Assembly (NCBI GenBank): GCA_963711675.1
Contig: CAVQFB010000003.1
Span: forward strand, 465,677 to 529,676
Reading direction: 5' to 3'
Source of the DNA: CAVQFB01 sp963711675
GTDB lineage: Bacteria > Acidobacteriota > Terriglobia > Terriglobales > Acidobacteriaceae
Length of the DNA: 64,000 nt
This document shows, one piece after another, positions 29,342 through 39,926 of this stretch. The notes beneath the pieces are model-generated. The model saw nothing but the letters and a program-made list of their open reading frames with translations, did not search any database and had not been told where the DNA came from. The translations under genes were made by a program, and so were the position numbers. The number at the start of each line of letters is the position of its first letter. Positions within the stretch are counted from its first letter, which is position 1.

Positions 29342-31762
29342 ATGAGATACGTGTGTGTTCACGGGCATTTCTATCAGCCACCGCGGGAGAACCCGTCGCT
29401 GGAATACGTCGAGCTGCAGGATTCTGCCTATCCTTATCACGACTGGAATGAGCGAATTACAGCCGAGTGCTACGCGCCGAACGCGTTTTCCCGAATCCTG
29501 GATGCCGAAAATCGAATTGCGCGCATCGTGAATAACTACGAGGAGATCAGTTTCAATTTTGGACCCACTCTGCTGTCGTGGCTGGAAGAAAAAGCCCCGC
29601 GCGTTTACCAGTCGATCGTCGAGGCAGATACCAAGAGCCGGGTTCGTTTTGGCGGGCACGGTCCGGCCATTGCGCAGGCCTACAACCACATGATCATGCC
29701 TCTGGCGAACGCCCGCGACAAGCGGACGCAGGCGATCTGGGGTTTGCGCGACTTCCAGCACCGGTTCGGTCGGATGCCGGAAGCCATGTGGCTTCCCGAA
29801 ACCGCCGTAGACCTGGAGACCCTCGATATCCTTGCCGAGCTGGGCATCAAGTACACGATCCTGGCGCCACGGCAAGCCAGCCGGGTCCGCAAGATCGGCG
29901 CGCGAATCTGGAAAGACGTAAGCGGCGACCGCATCGATCCCACGCGGGCCTATCTGATCCGCCTGCCGTCACGGCGCAGAATGAGCCTTTTCTTTTACGA
30001 CGGTCCCATCGCGCGAGCCGTTGCCTTTGAAGGCTTGCTGAACAATGGGGAGCATTTTGCGAACCGCCTGGTGAGCGGATTCTCAGACGCGCGGGATTGG
30101 CCTCAATTGCTGCACATCGCGACCGATGGAGAGAGTTACGGTCATCACCATCATTTTGGTGAAATGGCTCTCTCCTATGCGCTGGATCACATCGAAAGCG
30201 CAAAGCTGGCCGAAATCACCAACTACGGACAATTTCTGGAGAAGCATCCGCCCACTCACCAGGTTGAGATTTTTGAGAACAGCTCCTGGAGTTGCGTTCA
30301 CGGTGTGGAACGCTGGCGAAGTAACTGCGGCTGCAATTCGGGTGGTCACGGCTACTGGAGCCAGTCGTGGCGTGCGCCGTTGCGGGCAGCACTGGATTGG
30401 CTGCGGGACACTCTCGCGCCTTGCTTTGAGGATGGAACCAGAGCGCTTTTTAAGGATCCATGGTCAGCGCGCAACGACTACATCGAGGTGATTCTCGATC
30501 GATCCGCGGAGAGCATTCAACGCTATTTTACGAAACATGCAAGCCACGACCTGCAGGCACAGGAGCGTGTCGCGGCTCTGAAATTGCTTGAAATGCAACG
30601 CCACGCGATGCTGATGTACACGAGCTGCGGTTGGTTCTTCGATGAGCTCTCGGGCATCGAGACGGTGCAGGTGCTTCATTACGCGGGACGGGCTCTGCAG
30701 TTAGCGGCCGATGTGTGCAAGATTCCCGACCTGGAGCCGCAATTCCTGTCACGGCTGGCTGAGGCCCCCAGCAATCTTCCCGAATACAAGAATGGCGCTG
30801 CGATTTACCAGAAGTTCGTGAAACCAGCGGTAGTCGATCTTCCCAAGCTGGCCGCGCACTACGCGATCCGCTCCATCTTCGAGCCTTACGGCGATCACGC
30901 TCAGATCTACAGCTACACGGTCGATCGGGAAGATTTTTCGATGGCAGAGGCGGGCAAGCTGAAGCTGATGACGGGGCGTGCCAGGTTCACTTCCCGCATC
31001 ACCGAGGAAAATGCCACGCTGGGCTTCGGAGTTCTGCACTTCGGAGATCATAACGTGAATGGCGCGGTCCGCGAGTTTTCTGATCAAGCGGCGTTCGCCC
31101 AAGCAAACGCAACGCTCTCCGAAGCCTTCCACCGGGGTGACGCGTCCGAGGTTCTGCGCCAACTCGACACCAGCTTCGAGCACAATCTTTATTCGCTGAA
31201 GTCTCTCTTTCGCGACGACCAGCGCAAGATTCTGAAGATCATTTTGCAGTCCACATTGACGCAGGCAGAGGCCGTGGTCCGGCGGCAGTATGAAGAACAC
31301 GAACCGCTCATGCGATTTCTGGGAGATCTGCACGTGGAGCAGCCGAAACTGTTCCGCATGCTCGCCGAATCCGCTCTGAACAGCGAGCTGCAACAGACCT
31401 TGAGGGCAGAAGATCGCGAGCACACCCGGAAGCTTATCGAAACCGCCAAGGAGGTGAAGGTTGCCCTGGACGGCGCCGCACACGAGTTCATTGTCCGCAA
31501 ACAGCTGGAAGGGTTAGCGCGGAATTTCGCGCCTGATCCCTATTCTGTGGAGAAACTGGATGCGGTCGAAGATGCGGTCCGTTTTGCGGGGCAGCTTCCT
31601 TTCCCGGTGAACCTGTCGGAGGTGCAGAATTTGTGCTTTGGGCCTCTGAGAACGGCCATAGCGGAGGCTCAACCGAAGGCCGCTTCGGGAGATGAGTTCG
31701 CGAAGGCATGGATAGCTCGCGCTCAAACGCTGGCCGAGTCGCTTCGGCTGCGAATGGAGTAG
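29342..31762 (+). CDS. GH57-family glycoside hydrolase with DUF3536
   Basis: An 806-residue cytoplasmic protein of glycoside hydrolase family 57 joined to DUF3536. The N-terminus has the GH57 start (YVCVHGHFYQPPRENP), then LPETAVDLETLDILAELGIKYTILAPRQA and the ATDGESYGHHHHFGE region, which corresponds to a conserved catalytic region of the family. Characterised GH57 enzymes act on alpha-glucans, as amylases or branching enzymes; this large subgroup is not characterised to my knowledge. I chose the ATG at 29342 because it has GGGAGA upstream and starts at the conserved strand; the frame is open eight codons further up. Confidence 0.88.
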   Translation: MRYVCVHGHFYQPPRENPSLEYVELQDSAYPYHDWNERITAECYAPNAFSRILDAENRIARIVNNYEEISFNFGPTLLSWLEEKAPRVYQSIVEADTKSRVRFGGHGPAIAQAYNHMIMPLANARDKRTQAIWGLRDFQHRFGRMPEAMWLPETAVDLETLDILAELGIKYTILAPRQASRVRKIGARIWKDVSGDRIDPTRAYLIRLPSRRRMSLFFYDGPIARAVAFEGLLNNGEHFANRLVSGFSDARDWPQLLHIATDGESYGHHHHFGEMALSYALDHIESAKLAEITNYGQFLEKHPPTHQVEIFENSSWSCVHGVERWRSNCGCNSGGHGYWSQSWRAPLRAALDWLRDTLAPCFEDGTRALFKDPWSARNDYIEVILDRSAESIQRYFTKHASHDLQAQERVAALKLLEMQRHAMLMYTSCGWFFDELSGIETVQVLHYAGRALQLAADVCKIPDLEPQFLSRLAEAPSNLPEYKNGAAIYQKFVKPAVVDLPKLAAHYAIRSIFEPYGDHAQIYSYTVDREDFSMAEAGKLKLMTGRARFTSRITEENATLGFGVLHFGDHNVNGAVREFSDQAAFAQANATLSEAFHRGDASEVLRQLDTSFEHNLYSLKSLFRDDQRKILKIILQSTLTQAEAVVRRQYEEHEPLMRFLGDLHVEQPKLFRMLAESALNSELQQTLRAEDREHTRKLIETAKEVKVALDGAAHEFIVRKQLEGLARNFAPDPYSVEKLDAVEDAVRFAGQLPFPVNLSEVQNLCFGPLRTAIAEAQPKAASGDEFAKAWIARAQTLAESLRLRME

Positions 31763-31995
31763 GGCGCGGAATCCTGATCGCGCATACACCTGCGACGAGC
31801 CGTGTTAGACCGCCCCTGAGAGACTGTAAACCCACCTGCGACATCGCCAGGCCACGGATCGTCTGGAGAAAAAATTTCTGCGGTACCCGCAGAACTGATT
31901 CATGCAACGCATCTTCACCCGAACATTTGTCCCGGTAGCGCTAAACTGCTGTCTTCGGGTATCAGCCATCCACGGCAGAACCTGGGAGAATTGAA

Positions 31996-34227
31996 ATGCT
32001 CCGAACGATAATCCTCCTTCTCTTCCTTTCTTACTTCGCCCCCGCTGTCGCTCAGGAAAGACCTTCGGACGAACCCGCGCGGGCAAGCATAGCCGGTGCG
32101 GATTCCTCTTCCTCCAGATCACGGCCACGGATCGGGGTTGCGCTGGAAGGAGGTGGTGCGCTCGGACTCGCGCACGTCGGCGTTCTGCAATGGTTCGAAG
32201 ATCATCACATCCCCATCGACTACATCGCGGGAACCAGCATGGGCGGATTGGTAGCAGGGCTGTACGCAACCGGGAAGAGTCCGAAGCAACTCGAAGAGTT
32301 AGTAAAGGCGCAAAACTGGGACATTATTATCGGCGGGCAAACTCCGTATCCCGATCTATCGTATCGCCGGAAGGAGGACTTACGAGCGTTCCAGAACTCG
32401 ATCGTACTCGGTCTTAAACATGGCCTCTCCGCTCCCTCTGCTCTGAACGCAGGGCGGGATATAAGTTTGCTGATTGACCGTGAGACGCTGCCCTATTCGA
32501 GACTGGAGTCGTTCGATGATTTGCCCATTCCTTTCCGCTGTGTGGCCACAGAATTAGTTTCGGGAAAGGAAGCGGTATTTGCCAATGGCTCTCTGCAGGA
32601 GGCGCTGCGCTCGACGATGTCGATCCCAGGAGTCTTCTCCCCGGTTAGAGACGGCAACAAGATTTATGTCGACGGAGGCCTCGTGAGTAACCTGCCGACG
32701 AATGTAGTGCGGAAGATGGGCGCGGACGTCGTGATTGCCGTGCATCTGGAGACTTCCCCCGCTCAGGCGGAAGAGATCCAGTCACTGCTTAGCGTACTGG
32801 GCCGGTCGGTTGATGTACTCGTCCGTGAAAACGAGATTCGCGGATTAGGTAACGCGGACCTGGTGGTAACGGTCGATTTGCGTGCCTACAGCTCTCTGGA
32901 TTATGCCAAGGCGGAGACGATTATCGGACTTGGAGGAAAGGCGGCGGCCGAGAAGCAACGAATTCTTACCCCCTACTCACTGGACGACGCAGCATGGCAG
33001 GAATATCTGCGAAACCGACAGGATCGCATAAAGCGCTCGGTGCCTGTGCCGCAGTTTGTGCGCGTGGAGGGCACGGATCCGCGATCGGCGCGACATCTGG
33101 AAGAGTTCCTAAGCTCGCTGGGTGGAAAGCCGATCGATGCCAAGACCTTGGACCACTTGCTGACGCGCCTTACGGGAATGGGCAAGTACGACTCGGCTGA
33201 CTACCGGCTGGCACGCCGCGATGGACAGGACGGATTGGTGGTCACCGTGCACGAGATGAACTACGCTCCACCCACCCTGCAGCTTGGCTTCTCCGTAGAT
33301 GGCTCGGAAAGTAACGATGTCACTTTCACTCAACTAGCTCGGCTCACATATATGGACGTGGCTGGATACCGTTCGGAGTGGCGAACGGACCTCCAATTCG
33401 GAAACACGTATGGTGTGAGCACCGAGCTCTACCGGCCCTGGAATGCGACCAGCAAGTGGTTCGTCGCTCCTCACGGGAGCGCGACGGATTCAGCTTTCAA
33501 GATCTTCTTCAAGAGCAATCCGTTGGTCGACTACCGGATCGGCCGCGCGGACCTGGGGACAGATGTGGGATATGGATTCAGCCGGTTCACAGAAATTCGA
33601 CTGGGTTACGATGTGGGCTATTACAGCGCCAATGTTCGGCTCGGCACTCCTGAGTTCTTCTCTTATTCCGGACACTTCGGCGACACACAACTTCATTTTA
33701 TGACGGACCACCGTGACGACCCGATTTCCCCCCACCGCGGCTACAGCGCTGAAGGCTCGTTACAGTGGTTCGATGCCAACCCAGGCGCTACTTCCGCGTT
33801 TCCCCTGATGCGATCCAGAGCCGATGTGTTCGTACCTGTTACGCAATCTGCGACGATATTTGCCGCCGCTGAGGGCGGCACCAGCTTCGGTTCTACCCAT
33901 ATTGGCGTGCCGCAATTCTTTCTTGGAGGTCCGCTGCGCTTAAGTGCGTACGGCACCAACGAGCTCAACGGCAATCAGTATTACTACTTCCGCACGGGTT
34001 ACCGGCACAGTCTGCTAACCCTGCCGCCATTCATGGGAAAGGCCATGTATGCGACCGGTTCCTACGAATTCGGAAAGATGTATGACTTCGGCAACGAAAG
34101 CGGATTTCCTAACGACGTTGCCGCCGGCGTCCTGGCGGAAACAGTCGTCGGGCCACTCTTTGTCGGGGGAAGTGTGGGAGACACGGGGCACAAGAAGTGG
34201 TTCTTCCAGTTAGGACATGTTTTCTGA
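31996..34227 (+). CDS. Patatin-like phospholipase with BamA-type barrel (type Vd autotransporter)
   Basis: A 743-residue secreted protein matching the PlpD/FplA type Vd layout: signal peptide (1-19), patatin domain (about 45-310) with GGGALG oxyanion loop, GTSMGG (Ser81) and the Asp of DGGLVSNLP, a POTRA-like domain (about 350-430) and a 16-strand Omp85 barrel ending in QLGHVF. The lipase is carried to the cell surface by its own barrel. The length is close to PlpD (728). GGGAGA lies upstream of the ATG. No cleavage site between patatin and POTRA can be predicted here. Confidence 0.92.
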   Translation: MLRTIILLLFLSYFAPAVAQERPSDEPARASIAGADSSSSRSRPRIGVALEGGGALGLAHVGVLQWFEDHHIPIDYIAGTSMGGLVAGLYATGKSPKQLEELVKAQNWDIIIGGQTPYPDLSYRRKEDLRAFQNSIVLGLKHGLSAPSALNAGRDISLLIDRETLPYSRLESFDDLPIPFRCVATELVSGKEAVFANGSLQEALRSTMSIPGVFSPVRDGNKIYVDGGLVSNLPTNVVRKMGADVVIAVHLETSPAQAEEIQSLLSVLGRSVDVLVRENEIRGLGNADLVVTVDLRAYSSLDYAKAETIIGLGGKAAAEKQRILTPYSLDDAAWQEYLRNRQDRIKRSVPVPQFVRVEGTDPRSARHLEEFLSSLGGKPIDAKTLDHLLTRLTGMGKYDSADYRLARRDGQDGLVVTVHEMNYAPPTLQLGFSVDGSESNDVTFTQLARLTYMDVAGYRSEWRTDLQFGNTYGVSTELYRPWNATSKWFVAPHGSATDSAFKIFFKSNPLVDYRIGRADLGTDVGYGFSRFTEIRLGYDVGYYSANVRLGTPEFFSYSGHFGDTQLHFMTDHRDDPISPHRGYSAEGSLQWFDANPGATSAFPLMRSRADVFVPVTQSATIFAAAEGGTSFGSTHIGVPQFFLGGPLRLSAYGTNELNGNQYYYFRTGYRHSLLTLPPFMGKAMYATGSYEFGKMYDFGNESGFPNDVAAGVLAETVVGPLFVGGSVGDTGHKKWFFQLGHVF

Positions 34228-34737
34228 CCGGGTTGGACGGTGAGCGTATACGGTGAACGCACTCGTCTGCGAGGTACGGTTTGCAGGAGACCAGAAGACG
34301 AGTAGAAAACAGATTGACCACCGTCGCCGCTGGCCGCTCCGTCAGCAGCTCTTTTCCGCTGGATTCGGCATATCTTTTTGAAAGCAGGCGCTACGCTGAA
34401 GCAGCCTCCAGCGTGATCGCGCTTTCCTGAGCTGGAACTCCTTTTTCACACCTCATCTTTAAGAATTGAATCGCTGCGTGGGACACCTGCACTTCGCGCT
34501 CTCACCCCGATTCCTCATGTACGAAGCAAATCGTCGATTGGATTTATGTCTCCGGCGAATTGTTTTCGTTCGTGAATGCAAGGTGAAAAGTCGCCTTCCA
34601 CACATCCGTAATACGAGGCGCGGCGTACTGGTAATCGTAGACGGATCCAATCGTAACCGCTGAGGCGCGGCGCCGCGCAGCAGGGCGGATCTCGCGATGG
34701 GTGAAGTCGACCAAACTCAAATCCCAAAGGAAATCCG
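34228..34737. other. 510-base gap, no gene seen
   Basis: Only short frames without conserved features occur here. The last bases hold AAAGGAAATCCG, the ribosome site of the DUF4331 gene. A promoter for the DUF4331-TPR-TonB unit should lie in this gap, but I cannot point to clear hexamers. Confidence 0.4.
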
Positions 34738-36231
34738 ATGAAGAGACTGAATATACTCGCGGCCTTCGCAGTGGTGCTGCTGATGCTGGTTCCCGCCAGC
34801 ATGTTTGCATCCAGCCATCGCGAGGCGCCCATCTCAGCGCTCGACCACAGCGCGGACGTAACTGATTGGTACGCCTTCGTCAGTTACGATCATCCCGACC
34901 GCGTCACCATGATCCTCAACGTCGACGGGTTCCTCGAGCCTTCCAACGGACCCAACTACTTTCCCTTCGATCCCAATGTTCTCTATGAAATGAAGATCGA
35001 CAACGACCGCGACGGAAAAGAAGACATCACTTTCCAATTCCGTTTCAACACCGAAATTCGTCAACCTGGTGTGTTCACCGGATTCGTAGGGGGCATTGGC
35101 GGGATTCCGCCGATTACTTCTCTTGATGGCAAGGGTTCAGAGGGTTTCAGTCTGCGCCAAACCTATACGGTAACGATGCTCAAGCATGGCGTCGCGACCG
35201 ACCTCACTGGCGGGCAGAAGCTGATCGCCGTGCCCTCCAACGTCGGCCCACTCACCATGCCGAACTACAAACACCTCTTTAACCAGGGGATCTACGAACT
35301 GGGTGATGGTGTGCGCGTGTTCGCCGGTACCGTCGATGATCCTTTTTATATCGATCTCGGCGCTGCTTTCGATTCGCTCAACTTCCGCATGGGCGTGGGA
35401 GGAATCCTGAAGCCCAGCGTGGACGCTGACGACACTCACAACTACGCGCCGGATGCGGTAGCCGGCTACAACGTCAACTCCATCGTTCTGGAAGTGCCGA
35501 TCACGATGCTGACGGAGGGCGGAAAGATCTATCCTCCTACCGACAAGCGGGCTGTCATCGGAACCTATGGAACCACTTCGCGGCAACGCGTCGAGATTCG
35601 CCGCACCAACGGCAAGATCAACGGCGAAGGTCAGTGGCGGCAGGTCAACCGTGAGGGCAACTCGCTCATTAACGAGCTGATCATCGGAACCGGCTCGAAG
35701 GATCTGTTCAGCGTCTCCGATCCAGACCAGGACAAGCAGTTCGCGAACTTCGTCCTCGATCCGCTGTTGGCGAAGCTCTACTCCTCCATTCTGAACATTC
35801 CCGTTCCACCGGCGCCTCGCAAGGATCTGCTCTTGCTTGTTCAGTACGAGCCGTCGATTTGCCCGGGATGCGGTCCAAACGATGCTGGTCCGGTCGCGGA
35901 CCTGCTTCGCCTGAACACCGGCATTCCACCGACACCGGTTGGCCAGCAGAAGCGTCTCGGTTTCCTGGTTGGTGACGATGCTGGATTCCCGAACGGCCGG
36001 CGTCCTATCGACGACGTAGTCGATATCGCCAGCCGTGCCGTTGCCGGCATTCTCGTCGATCCAACGAAGTACGGCACTGCGATCGGCGACGGAGTCAACC
36101 TCAACGAAAACGGCTACGGAGCCACGTTCCCGTATGTCCTTCCCGCGAACAGCGGCCGCAACAGCCACCACACCGGTCCTGGCCAGTTCGGCTGCACTGG
36201 TCAACCCAAGGGTATCTGTCCGGTTAAGTAA
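34738..36231 (+). CDS. Secreted DUF4331 protein
   Basis: A 497-residue protein with a signal peptide (cleavage after MFA near residue 23) and then ASSHREAPISALDHSADVTDW, the hallmark start of DUF4331. The rest fits the family: YAFVSYDHPDRVTMILNVDGF, FPFDPNVLYEMKIDNDRDG, and a NGRRPIDDVVDI segment near the end. The function of DUF4331 is not known. It has many Asp/Asn residues in loop-like positions. It heads a unit with a secreted TPR protein and a TonB receptor, which suggests a role in binding or import of an unknown substrate. Confidence 0.9.
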   Translation: MKRLNILAAFAVVLLMLVPASMFASSHREAPISALDHSADVTDWYAFVSYDHPDRVTMILNVDGFLEPSNGPNYFPFDPNVLYEMKIDNDRDGKEDITFQFRFNTEIRQPGVFTGFVGGIGGIPPITSLDGKGSEGFSLRQTYTVTMLKHGVATDLTGGQKLIAVPSNVGPLTMPNYKHLFNQGIYELGDGVRVFAGTVDDPFYIDLGAAFDSLNFRMGVGGILKPSVDADDTHNYAPDAVAGYNVNSIVLEVPITMLTEGGKIYPPTDKRAVIGTYGTTSRQRVEIRRTNGKINGEGQWRQVNREGNSLINELIIGTGSKDLFSVSDPDQDKQFANFVLDPLLAKLYSSILNIPVPPAPRKDLLLLVQYEPSICPGCGPNDAGPVADLLRLNTGIPPTPVGQQKRLGFLVGDDAGFPNGRRPIDDVVDIASRAVAGILVDPTKYGTAIGDGVNLNENGYGATFPYVLPANSGRNSHHTGPGQFGCTGQPKGICPVK

Positions 36232-36240
36232 CTCCAACCT

Positions 36241-36264
36241 GTGGCCGCTCACTCGGGCGGCCAC
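36241..36264 (+). terminator. Hairpin between the DUF4331 and TPR genes
   Basis: GTGGCCGC (36241-36248) and GCGGCCAC (36257-36264) form a perfect eight-base stem with an eight-base loop, ten bases after the DUF4331 stop. The following AACCTTTCC is only slightly T-rich, so it may attenuate transcription or protect the upstream message end. Confidence 0.5.
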
Positions 36265-36294
36265 AACCTTTCCTATAGAAGAGCGAGGATACTT

Positions 36295-37575
36295 ATGAGA
36301 ATATCGGCTAACTTAGTAACAGTGTTCTTAGTTGCAACAATCTCATTCGCGCAGGACGCACCGACGCCCGTAGCGCCCAAACTCTCCCCTGCAGAGCAGA
36401 GCATGGCCGCGGCAAATCGGCTCATTGAAAAGAATCCCAGGAACTTCGAAGCGTATAACGCGCTCGCTCTTGCCCAGTCGAGGCGGGCTCGCGAGACCTC
36501 GGATGTCAAGTTCTACGCGCAGGCCGAAGAGACTCTGAAAAAGTCTTTCGAGATCTCGGCGGAAAACTTTGACGGAGAGAGAATTCAGGTCTGGTTGTCG
36601 CTCGGTCGGCATGAATTCGCCATCGCTCGCGGGCAAGCAATCAAGCTCAACAAGAAGGTGCCAGACGACGTGATGGTCTACGGCTTCCTGACCGACGCAA
36701 ATGTCGAGCTCGGCAACTATGACGAAGCGGAGCACGCCGCGCAGATGATGCTCGACCTGCGTCCGGGCAACCTGCCGGGGCTTACTCGCGCCGCTTATCT
36801 GCGCGAGTTGTTCGGCGATGTGGACGGCTCTCTCGACCTGATGAATATGGCGCTGCAGTCAACGCAGCCGACCGAAGTCGAGGACGCCGCCTGGATCACT
36901 ACCCAGATGGCTCATCTGAATCTGTCCATCGGCAGAATCTCTGAAGCGGAAAAACTTCTGAATCGGGCACTGACGTTGTTTCCCGATTACCACTACGCCC
37001 TGAGCAATCTTGCCAAAGTGCGAATCCAGCAAAAGCGCTACGACGAAGCGGTGGAACTTCTCCGCAAGCGTTACACAGCCGCACCCCACGCTGAAAATCT
37101 CTACGATCTGGCGGAGGCACTCGAGCTTGCGGGTCAGAAGGCCGAGGCCGCCAGCGCGTTTCAGGAATTCGAGAAGAAGTCTCTTGCTGAAACCGGCATC
37201 GCCGACAATTCTAATCACGAATTGATTCTGTACTACGCTGATCATGCTGGCCAGCCAGCCAAAGCGTTGGAAGTCGCCCAGCGCGAATACGCCCGCCGTC
37301 ATGACGTTTTCACGCTAGACTGCTATGCTTGGGCGCTGCACATGAATGGCCAGGATCCCGAAGCCCGGCGGCAGATCGAAACTGCATTGGCCGCCGGAGT
37401 CAAGAACGCCCGCTTCTTGCGGCACGCCGGCGAAATTGCCTTGTCCCTGGGGGATCGCTCGGCAGCCGAACATTATCTGATCGAGTCTGCCGAGCTAAAC
37501 GCTACCGGTTCGGAACAAGCCCGGGCGACGCTGGCGCAGATTTCTCGCGCGAAGGCAGGACAGGTTTCGCAATGA
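36295..37575 (+). CDS. Exported tetratricopeptide-repeat protein
   Basis: A 426-residue protein with a signal peptide (ISANLVTVFLVATISFAQ) and several TPR-like helix pairs (for example NFEAYNALALAQSRRA, DEAEHAAQMMLDLRPGNL, ISEAEKLLNRALTLFPDYHYALSNLAKVRIQQKRYDEA in part). TPR arrays bind proteins, so it may be a periplasmic adaptor for its neighbours. The ATG at 36295 has GAGGA upstream; the frame is open further up but without a ribosome site. Its stop overlaps the start of the TonB receptor gene by four bases (ATGA), indicating translational coupling. Confidence 0.88.
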   Translation: MRISANLVTVFLVATISFAQDAPTPVAPKLSPAEQSMAAANRLIEKNPRNFEAYNALALAQSRRARETSDVKFYAQAEETLKKSFEISAENFDGERIQVWLSLGRHEFAIARGQAIKLNKKVPDDVMVYGFLTDANVELGNYDEAEHAAQMMLDLRPGNLPGLTRAAYLRELFGDVDGSLDLMNMALQSTQPTEVEDAAWITTQMAHLNLSIGRISEAEKLLNRALTLFPDYHYALSNLAKVRIQQKRYDEAVELLRKRYTAAPHAENLYDLAEALELAGQKAEAASAFQEFEKKSLAETGIADNSNHELILYYADHAGQPAKALEVAQREYARRHDVFTLDCYAWALHMNGQDPEARRQIETALAAGVKNARFLRHAGEIALSLGDRSAAEHYLIESAELNATGSEQARATLAQISRAKAGQVSQ

Positions 37576-39921
37576 ACTCCCTGACAGGATCTACAAGGTG
37601 GTTCAGGCGAGCGGACTATCTGTGCCTTCTTGTCCTCTTCCTGGTGGCACTCCCAGGTCGCTCACAGATAGGTCCCTCCAGGGCAGTTTCCGGCGTGGTC
37701 TTGACCGGGAAGAATGAGATTGTTCCGGGAGTTACCGTGGAGCTTAAGTGGGCATCGGGTCAGACTCAAGCGCTAACCGACGCCAAGGGGGAATTTCAAC
37801 TTACAGCCCCCAAAGAGCCGCTCACTCTGAACATAGTCGGGAAGTATTTGTCTTTTGAACCGAAGCACCTGGGCGCTACGGACCCTTCCGAAGCTTTGGA
37901 GCTTCACGTCGGCTACTCGATTCCGCCCGTTCACGAGAGCCTGGTTATTTCCGCCACCGCGCTGAATCCGATCATCGACCAGCGCAACGATAACGTCTAC
38001 AAGAGCACGTTGTTCTCGCGCGACGATCAGATCTTCGACACGCTCGCTGCCGGGATCAACACCGGCCAGCACGAAGGCGGAGGGAAGTCGCTTGAGATTC
38101 GCCGCTATCGGTTTCAATCTTGACCACGGCGGAGTCAACGGCGGTCTGAAGGTTCTGGTCGACGACGTCCAGCAAAACCAGTCCACTCAGGGACACGGCC
38201 AAGGCTACCTGGGTGCGTTGAAGACTCTGACGCCGGAGCTGGTAGATGATGTCGACATCCTCAACGGGCCGTTCAGCGCAGAGTACGGCGACTTTTCGGG
38301 GCTAGGTGTTGTCCACATCCGGCTGAAAGAGAGCCTGCCGAATCTTCTGACCGTGCGCATGCAGGGTGGATCGTTCGGCGCCTATCGCGATTTCATCGCT
38401 TACAGCCCAGCCCTGCGGAATGGCGATGCGTTTATCGCGTATGAGGGTTCTCACACGGACGGCCCGTTCATCAATCCCGGGCGCTATGGCCGCAACAACG
38501 TGACCGGCAACTACACCTTTCACCTGAATGAGAAGGAATCGCTCGGCTTCAAACTGAACTTCGGTACCAACGATTTCTATTCGTCCGGCCAAATTCCGCT
38601 TGATCTGGTAGACGCCGGCCAGCTGAATCGCTTCGGATTCGTCGATCCTTTTGATGGAGGCCGCGTGCGCCTCGGCACTTTCGCCGGCTACTACAGACGC
38701 GAACTGGCCAATGGCGACATTTTCAAGGTCGACGGCTTTCTTGGCCGCTCGCTGTTCGATCTGTATTCGAACTTCACATTCTTCCTGAACGATCCGGTCA
38801 ACGGCGACGAGATTCAGCAACACGACTCCCGCCTCCAACAGGGAGTAAACGCCCAGTACCTGCACCCCTACAAGCTGTTTGGCCACTCCGCGCTTCTCAC
38901 GCTCGGCTCTAACCTGCACGACAACCAGATCGACGTAGGCCTGCTGCACGCCAAAGAGCGCGATGTGCTGGGCGTGACGACGAGCGCGCACGCACACGTG
39001 ACCAACGTTTCGGGCTATGTTCAGCAGGGAGTAGATCTGCTTGGGCAGAAACTTCACTTCGACGCGGGACTGCGCTTCGACTACTTCCGATTCGATGTGG
39101 ACGATCACCTCGATCCCGCTCATTCGGGGATTCAGGCCGCGGCGCCTGTTCAGCCGAAGGCGAATCTTTCCTATACACCATCCGCGCGCCTGCCGCTCAC
39201 CCTCTTTGCCAGCTACGGGCGTGGAATCTCCAGTCAGGATGCGCGCGGCGTCGTCCAGCAGCCACAAGCTCCGAAGGTGGCGACCACTGATTTTTATCAG
39301 TTGGGTACTTCACACGTTTTGAGGCAAGTTTCGCTGAGCACCGACGTCTTCCTGATCGATCGTTCCAACGAGCAGGTCTACATCCCGGATGATGGAAGCT
39401 TCGAGCTGAAGGGGCCAAGCCGGTCCTACGGATGGGAAGCGAAAACCTCGGTCCAACTTACGCGTCGCCTCATTGTGAACGGTGGCTTCACTCGCGTCGG
39501 AAATGCGTTTTATCGCGGAACTTTCCCGCGCGATTACGTGGATAGCGCTCCTCACTCGGTCGCGAACTCGGGACTGACGCTGACCGACTGGCGCGGTTTC
39601 AATGGTTCCTTGCGGTATCGCCATATCGGCCACTACATTCTCGACCAGCACGTCACCATCGCTGGAAACCCGGTTGCGCTTCCGCCTCTGGCATCACGGC
39701 TCGATGTCGTGGACCTCAGCATTTCCAAGAGAATCCATCACGGCGTCGACTTCAACTTCGCAATCGACAACCTGAACGACAAGCGCTACTGGGAAACGCA
39801 AAACTATTTTGTCTCTCGACTTCCGGGTGAACCGCCGGACGGGGTTGCGCGAGTTCATGCCACGCCTGGATATCCAGTGGGCTTCACGGTTGGAATGACG
39901 TTCCGCGTCGCCGAGAAGTAG
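37572..39921 (+). pseudogene. TonB-dependent receptor, frameshifted
   Basis: A receptor of about 782 residues if the frame is repaired. A signal peptide is followed by a carboxypeptidase-regulatory-like beta domain (AVSGVVLTGKNEIVPGVTVEL), the plug (LKVLVDDVQQNQ; VDDVDILNGPFSAEYGDFSGLGVVHI) and a barrel ending in VGMTFRV. Near 38107-38111 the frame changes: the first part ends SLEIRR, and one extra base is needed to continue GFNLDHGGVNGG. All other regions look functional, so error or recent mutation cannot be told apart. It is coupled to the TPR gene by an ATGA overlap and belongs to the DUF4331 unit. Confidence 0.85.
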
Positions 39922-39926
39922 AAATC

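Noticed and set aside
37572..38125. Programmed +1 frameshift in the TonB receptor
   Set aside because: The protein homology returns to register before the TGA, at about 38109, so the shift does not occur at a stop codon as in RF2-type sites; an inserted base is simpler.
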